Below are positions 31,073 through 36,423 of a stretch of DNA of 36,423 nt, in pieces. The notes under the pieces are model-generated. The model did no database searches. It had not been told where the DNA came from and worked only from the letters and a program-made list of their open reading frames with translations. This DNA is from Erythrobacteraceae bacterium (lineage in GTDB: Bacteria > Pseudomonadota > Alphaproteobacteria > Sphingomonadales > Sphingomonadaceae). The stretch is from assembly GCA_947479055.1 (NCBI GenBank), contig CANJYE010000030.1:1-36423 (forward strand), read 5' to 3'. Position numbers and translations under genes: made by a program. Each line of letters opens with the position of its first letter. The first letter of the stretch is position 1.

Positions 31073-32797
31073 ATGGGCGGGAGCTATCTCGAGAATGTTC
31101 CGGTGCCTGCTTCTGGTGAGCAAAAGGCACGCACACCTGCCCTTCCGGGCGGTGAAGTGATCGCGCGTGCAAGAAATCCCCGATCCTCCGCCAAGGCTGT
31201 TGAACTGCCGTCCGAGATTTCTGAGGAATTCCAGGACTTTCTCCCGGATCAGGCGAGCGACTTCCCCTTGCCCAATCGCGAGCAGGGCTGGCGCGGTGTG
31301 AATCGCTCTGGGCAGATATCGCCGCACTGGAAGCTAATGGCATACGCCTTCGGTGTGGTAGTAATTATTGCCGGGCTGACCAGCCTCTCCCTTCCGCCAC
31401 TCGACGTAGCCATTCTGCTATCGATTGCCCTGCTGATCACCGGCTTCGCCCGGGTTCCTATCGAAGCCGAACGGCGGCCTGAAATTCCGGTTTGGGCCAG
31501 GGTTCTCCTGCTGGTATCGACAGTTGCCGTGCCGGTGATGATCGTCGGCATGGCAATGGCTCTGTGGGCAAAGACGGGCGGGCTCGACTGGCGTCTGGTG
31601 GTTGGTTCTATCGTGCTTGTAACCGGGGTGGGCAGCATCTTGCAGAGTGGTCGACATCACTCCCTGCTGACAATTCATCTGGCCGGATGGGCCCCGCTGG
31701 CGGTTATCGAGGGTTCGGTTACTTCCATGGTCGTGCTGGCGGCCTGCCTTCCTGCTGCGATTGGAGCCAGTTACCGCCAGGTCCAGCTATCGGGCGAGGC
31801 CAAGGCGAAGGCCGAGAGTATGGTGCGGGTCAGCCGCCGGGCCGAGGAATTGCTGCGCGACTTCGAGGAAATGGGGCAGGGCTGGTTCTGGGAAACGGAC
31901 CGCAGGCGCCTGCTGACCTACGTCTCGCCGGTTGTCGCCCGATCGCTGGGTGTCTCTCTCAACCGGTTGCTTGGTCGTTCCTTTACGGACCTGTTCGACC
32001 TCGGCGAAGATGGGCAGGAGGGTGAGCGAACGCTGGCCTTCCATCTCAATGCCCGCTCCTCCTTCCAGGAACTGGCAGTTCGCGCCGCGGTAATTGATGG
32101 CGGCGAAGAGCGCTGGTGGTCGATTACTGGGCGTCCGACTTATGACGGGTTCGGCAATTTTGTCGGCTTCAGAGGGTCTGGTCACGACCTGACCGAGAAG
32201 CGCCGATCGCAGCAGCAGGCATCGCGCCTTGCCCATTTTGATTCATTGACCGGTCTCGCCAATCGATTCCAGATGTCGCAGACTCTGGAGAAAATTCTCA
32301 ACGCACCGCATGAACGACAACGGGAGTGCTCTGTCTTTCTTCTCGATCTGGATCGGTTCAAGCAGGTAAACGATACTCTGGGTCATCCCGCCGGCGATGC
32401 GCTGCTCAAGCAGGTTTCGCAGCGGCTCGAGCGAGTGGTTGACACCCAGGGACGGGTCGGCCGTCTTGGCGGCGACGAATTTCAGGTCATTATTCCAGGC
32501 GAGTCACCGCGTGAGGAACTGGCCCGCCTCGCAGAGCGGATAATTGATGTTCTTTCGCAGCCCTATTCCATCGAAGGGCATCGGGTGGTGATCGGCGCTT
32601 CGCTCGGCATTGCCATCGCGCCCCAGCATGGTGTCACGAGCGAGGCGCTGGTCCGCAATTGCGACCTTGCGCTTTATGCGGCCAAGGATGGTGGGCGCGG
32701 GCGCTTCCATTTTTACGCCGACGATCTGCATTCAGAGGCAGAGGAGAGGCGCCAGCTCGAGCAGGATCTACCAGCCGGTTATCCGTTCAGAGGATAA
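31073..32797 (+). CDS. Membrane PAS-GGDEF part of a split c-di-GMP enzyme
   Basis: 574 aa. An N-terminal hydrophilic region (1-85) is followed by about five transmembrane helices (87-107, 110-125, 142-164, 175-190, 205-230). Next come a PAS-like domain (257-378, WFWETDRRRLLTYVSPVV) and a GGDEF diguanylate cyclase domain (384-560, DSLTGLANR, DLDRFKQVNDTLGH). The signature GGDEF (466-470) is intact, so this half could make c-di-GMP. After EQD (residue 565) the frame changes and the protein ends nine residues later at TAA 32795-32797. The EAL and PilZ domains that should follow lie in another frame. The truncated protein may still be a working cyclase. Confidence 0.85.
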   Translation: MGGSYLENVPVPASGEQKARTPALPGGEVIARARNPRSSAKAVELPSEISEEFQDFLPDQASDFPLPNREQGWRGVNRSGQISPHWKLMAYAFGVVVIIAGLTSLSLPPLDVAILLSIALLITGFARVPIEAERRPEIPVWARVLLLVSTVAVPVMIVGMAMALWAKTGGLDWRLVVGSIVLVTGVGSILQSGRHHSLLTIHLAGWAPLAVIEGSVTSMVVLAACLPAAIGASYRQVQLSGEAKAKAESMVRVSRRAEELLRDFEEMGQGWFWETDRRRLLTYVSPVVARSLGVSLNRLLGRSFTDLFDLGEDGQEGERTLAFHLNARSSFQELAVRAAVIDGGEERWWSITGRPTYDGFGNFVGFRGSGHDLTEKRRSQQQASRLAHFDSLTGLANRFQMSQTLEKILNAPHERQRECSVFLLDLDRFKQVNDTLGHPAGDALLKQVSQRLERVVDTQGRVGRLGGDEFQVIIPGESPREELARLAERIIDVLSQPYSIEGHRVVIGASLGIAIAPQHGVTSEALVRNCDLALYAAKDGGRGRFHFYADDLHSEAEERRQLEQDLPAGYPFRG

Positions 32798-33905
32798 CCG
32801 CGTTTGCGGTTTCGAGGCATTGATGCGCTGGCACCATCCAGAACGTGGTGCGATCAGCCCGGCAGTGTTCATCCCGATTGCCGAGGATTCAAACCTGATC
32901 AATTCCCTTGGCGAATGGGCGCTGCGCAAGGCTTGCGAGGATGCCGTTGCATGGCCGGGCGGATTGCGGGTGGCAGTAAACGTCTCTGCGGTCCAGTTCG
33001 CGACTGCTGGATTGCCGGCAATCGTTGCCAATGCGCTGGCATCCTCGGAACTCGATCCGGAGCGGCTGGAACTGGAGATCACCGAGAGCGTCTTCATGGG
33101 CGACACTGAATCCACCGACAAGATGTTCGGCGCGCTCAAGAAGCTTGGCGTGCGGCTAGCGCTCGACGATTTCGGCACGGGCTATTCGTCGATGAGCTAT
33201 CTGCGCAAGGCACCGTTCGACAAGATCAAGATCGACCAGAGTTTCGTGCGCGGCTGCACTGAACCAAGCACCAGCAACGCCGCCATCATTTCAGCAATCA
33301 TCAGTCTGGCCAAGGCGCTGGGCATGGAGACCACCGCCGAAGGCGTGGAAGCGATGGACGAACTCAAGCTCGTGCGCGAACTTGGAGCAGGGACGATCCA
33401 GGGCTACATCTACTCCGAGGCCTTCCCACAAGATGAGGTGTGCGAGCGGCTGGAATGTGGCAAGTTCGAATTCGTGCCCACCGGCCCCGAACATTATCGT
33501 TCTGAGCGCCGCACAGTTTATCGCCGGATCGGCATCATCCATGAGGATTATCGCTACGAGGTTGTCCTGCGCGACCTCTCGCGTACCGGCGCACGGATCG
33601 AGGGCCTGCTTGATGTCCCGGTTGGAACCCGGTTCGTGCTCGATCTTGGCGAGGGTCAGTTGGCGGTCGCAAGCGTCCGCCGCTCGCGGGAATCGGTGCA
33701 GGGGCTGGAATTCGAAACTCCGCTGGTCAGCGACGGCGCAGGCGGGCTCTATACCCGCCATCGCGTGTCGCCCTATGCGCTGGCGGCGGCGGGCATGCCG
33801 CTGACGGCATTGGGGCCTGGATCCAACGCGATGCATCCCGCTCCGCTCGATCTGTCGAAGATCTCGACGCCGTGCTTCATTCAGACCAAGGTGGCGATGG
33901 GATAG
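32769..33905 (+). pseudogene. EAL phosphodiesterase and PilZ part, out of frame with GGDEF half
   Basis: It resumes at YQPVIRSEDNR (TAC at 32769), one base past the last GGDEF-frame codon. EAL motifs are EALMRWHH, NVSAVQF, ELEITESVFM, LALDDFGTGYSS, KIKIDQSFV and TAEGVE; the catalytic set appears complete. A C-terminal PilZ domain follows (ERRTVYRRIG and DLSRTGARIEG), then an Ala/Pro tail. The linker helix joining GGDEF and EAL is missing about 12-13 residues less one base, so the cause is a deletion of roughly 38 nt, not a single-base error. No good in-frame start precedes YQP. The first ATG (32823) follows the EAL Glu, so independent activity is doubtful. Coding quality beyond remains high, so the break is recent. 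Confidence 0.8.
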
Positions 33906-33955
33906 GTTGTCGCTAGTTGCTGACAGGCGGGTGCCGCGCTGCTAACGGCGCGCTT

Positions 33956-35773
33956 ATGACTGAACTTTCCCTGATCCGAAACTTCTCCATCATTGCCCAC
34001 ATCGACCATGGCAAGTCGACCCTGGCGGACCGGTTGATCCAGTTCACCGGCGGCCTTTCCGACCGCGAGATGTCCGAACAAGTCCTTGATAACATGGATA
34101 TCGAGCGCGAGCGGGGGATCACCATCAAGGCCCAGACCGTCCGCCTCAACTACACCGCGCAGGACGGGCTGACCTACGAGCTCAACCTCATGGACACCCC
34201 CGGCCATGTCGACTTCGCCTATGAGGTTTCCCGCAGCCTCGCCGCCTGCGAAGGCGCGCTGCTGGTGGTCGATGCCGCGCAGGGGGTCGAGGCGCAGACC
34301 CTCGCCAATGTCTACCAGTCGATCGAGCATGATCACGAAATCGTCCCCGTCATCAACAAGATCGACCTCCCCGCCGCCGAGCCCGAGAAGGTCCGCGCCG
34401 AGATCGAGGATATCATCGGCATCGATGCCTCCAACGCCGTCCTCACCTCCGCCAAGTCCGGCATCGGCATTGCCGAAGTGCTGGAAGCGGTCGTCACCCG
34501 CATCCCCCCGCCCAGGGGCGACCGCGCCGCACCGCTCACCGCCATGCTGGTCGACAGCTGGTACGATCCCTATCTCGGCGTGGTCATCCTCGTCCGGGTG
34601 ATCGACGGCGTGATCAAAAAGGGTCTCAGCGTCAAATTCATGGCCGGCGGGACCGAGCATCTGATCGACCGGGTCGGCTGCATGCGCCCCAAGATCGACC
34701 AGCTGGACGAGCTCGGCCCCGGCGAGATCGGCTTCATCACCGCCCAGATCAAGGAAGTGGCGCAGGCCCGCGTCGGCGACACCATCACCACGGTCAAGGG
34801 CGGCGCGGTGCAGGCGCTGCCCGGCTTCAAGGAAGTCCAGCCGGTGGTGTTCTGCGGGCTGTTCCCGGTCGATGCCGCCGATTTCGAGAAGCTGCGCGAA
34901 AGCATCGCCCGCCTGCGCCTCAACGACGCCAGCTTCAGCTTCGAGATGGAAAGCTCCGCCGCGCTCGGCTTCGGCTTCCGCTGCGGTTTTCTCGGCCTGC
35001 TGCATCTGGAAATCATCCAGGAACGGCTGACCCGCGAATATGATCTCGACCTGATCACCACCGCGCCATCGGTGGTCTATCGCATCCAGCTGCGCGCCAG
35101 CAAGACTGACGATGCCTGCGAGATCATGCTCCACAACCCCGCCGATTACCCCGATCCCAGCCGGATCGAACAGATCGACGAACCGTGGATCAAGGCGACG
35201 ATCTACACGCCGGACGAATATCTCGGCTCCATCCTCAAACTGTGCCAGGACCGGCGCGGAGTGCAGACCGGCCTAACCTATGTCGGCGGGCGCGCCCAGG
35301 TCGGCTACGAGCTGCCGCTGAACGAGGTGGTGTTCGATTTCTACGACCGGCTGAAAAGCATCAGCCGCGGCTATGCCAGCTTCGATTATGAACAGATCGG
35401 CCTGCGCGAAGGCGATCTGGTCAAGATGGGGATCATGGTCAACGGCGATCCTGTCGATGCGCTCAGCATGATCGTCCACCGCTCCGTGGCCGAGGAACGC
35501 GGCCGCCTCATGTGCGAACGCCTGAAGGACCTGATCCCGCGCCACCTGTTCAAGATCCCGATCCAGGCCGCCATCGGCGGCAAGGTGATCGCCCGCGAAA
35601 CGATCAGCGCGATGCGCAAGGATGTGACCGCCAAATGCTATGGCGGCGACATCAGCCGCAAGAAGAAGCTGCTGGAAAAGCAGAAGAAGGGCAAGGCCCG
35701 GATGCGGGAGTACGGCAACGTCAGCATCCCGCAGGAGGCGTTTATCGCGGCGCTCAGGATGGGCGAGGAATAA
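33956..35773 (+). CDS. lepA: Elongation factor 4 (LepA)
   Basis: Ribosome-associated GTPase acting in translation and 30S biogenesis. It is 605 aa from the ATG at 33956 ([22 protein letters not shown]). G1 is [10 protein letters not shown]2 [10 protein letters not shown]3 [10 protein letters not shown]4 NKIDLPAAE and G5 SAKSGIG. The LepA-specific C-terminal domain is present ([22 protein letters not shown] split across its core, ending [15 protein letters not shown]). The frame opens 13 codons earlier at 33917, but the family starts at the chosen ATG. It follows the broken EAL-PilZ gene by 50 nt. A very long antisense open frame is a shadow. Confidence 0.97.
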   Translation: MTELSLIRNFSIIAHIDHGKSTLADRLIQFTGGLSDREMSEQVLDNMDIERERGITIKAQTVRLNYTAQDGLTYELNLMDTPGHVDFAYEVSRSLAACEGALLVVDAAQGVEAQTLANVYQSIEHDHEIVPVINKIDLPAAEPEKVRAEIEDIIGIDASNAVLTSAKSGIGIAEVLEAVVTRIPPPRGDRAAPLTAMLVDSWYDPYLGVVILVRVIDGVIKKGLSVKFMAGGTEHLIDRVGCMRPKIDQLDELGPGEIGFITAQIKEVAQARVGDTITTVKGGAVQALPGFKEVQPVVFCGLFPVDAADFEKLRESIARLRLNDASFSFEMESSAALGFGFRCGFLGLLHLEIIQERLTREYDLDLITTAPSVVYRIQLRASKTDDACEIMLHNPADYPDPSRIEQIDEPWIKATIYTPDEYLGSILKLCQDRRGVQTGLTYVGGRAQVGYELPLNEVVFDFYDRLKSISRGYASFDYEQIGLREGDLVKMGIMVNGDPVDALSMIVHRSVAEERGRLMCERLKDLIPRHLFKIPIQAAIGGKVIARETISAMRKDVTAKCYGGDISRKKKLLEKQKKGKARMREYGNVSIPQEAFIAALRMGEE

Positions 35774-35774
35774 T

Positions 35775-35820
35775 CCTCCCCGAACCGGGGAGGGGGCGAT
35801 CCGCAGGATGGTGGAGGGGC
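35775..35820. repeat. Palindromic intergenic repeat after lepA
   Basis: CCTCCCC and GGGGAGG (35775-35781 and 35787-35793) form a hairpin 2 nt after the lepA stop. It is followed by GGGCGATCCGCAGGATGGTGGAGGGGC. This layout resembles intergenic palindromic repeats I have seen in sphingomonad genomes. There is no T-tail, so it is a repeat rather than a clear terminator. Confidence 0.6.
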
Positions 35821-35881
35821 ACGGGCCGGTGGTCATGAGCCTGTCGCAGGACGCGGATGGGGGGAGTGGGCTGCCGTTCTT

Positions 35882-36001
35882 CCCCCTCCTCTTCAGAGGA
35901 GGGGCCAGGGGTGGTGGCGATGCCGCAAGCATCGCTCGCGCAGCGAATTTTTGCGAGGTCGCAGGCACCACCCCCAACCCCCTCCTCTGAAGAAGAGGGG
36001 G
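35882..36001. repeat. Inverted repeat with about 36-nt arms and internal hairpins
   Basis: The left arm (35882-35917) and right arm (35965-36001) are near-perfect inverted copies. Each contains its own palindrome or near-palindrome around CTCTTCAGAGGAGG / CCTCCTCTGAAGAAGAG. The roughly 47-nt centre holds another hairpin, GCGATGC-cgcaa-GCATCGC. The nested symmetry suggests a REP-doublet or MITE-like mobile repeat. No coding potential is seen. Confidence 0.75.
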
Positions 36002-36057
36002 CGATCAGGTCCGATCCTCGGCCATGATCCTATCCCAGTTCCGCCGTGTGCCGGTGA

Positions 36058-36423
36058 CTAAAGGTCTGGCGGCATTTCCCATTCGATCAGCTTCAGACCG
36101 CCGATTGGCCTGAAGTCCTTGCCGTTCCGGGTGATCAGCGATGCATCACGGGCCATGGCCTGCGCGGCAATCAGCCGGTCGAGGGTCGTGCGACGGTCAT
36201 AGGACAGATTATAAATGATCGCGCCATAGGCAAGAATGTCGGCGTGAGTGAAGGTGTGGGCGCAGCGATCATATCGGGTGTGGATGCGTCGCCAGTCCTT
36301 GATTTTGGCGAACAGGTTTTCGATCAAGTGCCGCTTTTTGTAGACCGCTTTGTCGTAGTGATATTGGACCTTGCGGTTGGATTTTGGCGGGATGCAGGGG
36401 GTGATGCCGCGCGCGGTCAGAGC
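36058..36423 (-). pseudogene. IS5-type transposase 3' end fused to VapC (PIN) C-terminus
   Basis: The reading frame comes in from the right edge and is open to TAG 36058-36060. Its first part (ALTARGITPCIPPKSNRK, then HYDKAVYKKRHLIENLFAKIKDWRRIHTRYDRCAHTF) is the C-terminal DDE-catalytic end of an IS5/IS427-group transposase; the E of IENLF is the last acidic residue of the triad. After about HTFTHAD it changes to the second half of a PIN toxin: AYGAI, LDRLIAAQAMA, SLITRNGKDFRPIGGL and LIEWE. The transposase's own last 15 or so residues and the IS end are missing, as is the front of the toxin. It is best read as a deletion remnant. Confidence 0.75.

Noticed and set aside
32765-32797. Programmed frameshift joining GGDEF and EAL halves
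   Set aside because: No slippery sequence is seen, and the linker helix itself is missing residues. A shift alone would not restore the normal protein, so a deletion is the simpler reading.
33881-35134. 417-aa minus-strand frame opposite lepA
   Set aside because: Antisense shadow of lepA, by the same reasoning.

Overview
This window reads as ordinary chromosome of a GC-rich alphaproteobacterium, most likely a sphingomonad (Sphingomonadales, perhaps an Erythrobacter-type lineage). That rests on gene content and order (cmk-rpsA, ffh next to rpsP-rimM-trmD-rplS, rpsF-rpsR-rplI, an FYDLN-acid zinc protein, an adrenodoxin-type ferredoxin reductase, several DHA2 exporters) and on base composition. 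No 16S gene is present, so the genus is inference.

Layout. Positions 1-4014 (minus strand) hold an aroA / unknown 152-aa gene / cmk / rpsA run whose first three genes overlap by 4 nt. Positions 4229-9576 (plus) hold a zinc-ribbon acidic protein, tRNA-Ala(GGC), ffh and then the rpsP-rimM-trmD-rplS translation operon. Between rimM and trmD this operon carries a vapBC-type toxin-antitoxin pair, with its own promoter and operator, and a small membrane protein. Positions 9682-11029 hold a DUF1287 protein and a secreted His/Gly/Asp repeat protein. After asd (11030-12055) comes a minus-strand efflux locus (12060-19502): one EmrA/HlyD adaptor followed by four tandem, diverged EmrB/DHA2 transporters. 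A divergent alpha/beta hydrolase shares its promoter region.

Positions 20503-21708 are rpsF-rpsR-rplI. A VOC protein and an orphan PilZ protein converge with overlapping stop codons. A divergent pair, a MurC/Mpl-like ligase and an LD-carboxypeptidase (22844-25129), looks like a peptidoglycan-recycling module. fabD-fabG and then dnaN follow, then a small membrane protein, a ferredoxin-NADP reductase and a PHA-depolymerase-like hydrolase (minus). A membrane PAS-GGDEF-EAL-PilZ cyclic-di-GMP protein (31073-33905) is split by a frame-changing deletion at the GGDEF/EAL junction. lepA closes the housekeeping part. The right edge carries palindromic intergenic repeats and an IS5-type transposase 3' end fused in frame to a VapC (PIN) C-terminus.

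The most interesting points are the promoter/operator-equipped vapBC inside the ribosomal operon, accessory genes inserted in core operons with start/stop overlaps, the four-copy DHA2 array on a single adaptor, the atypical Mur ligase/LdcA pair, the broken c-di-GMP enzyme, and the IS/VapC chimera. No CRISPR array, prophage, plasmid origin or complete insertion sequence was seen.
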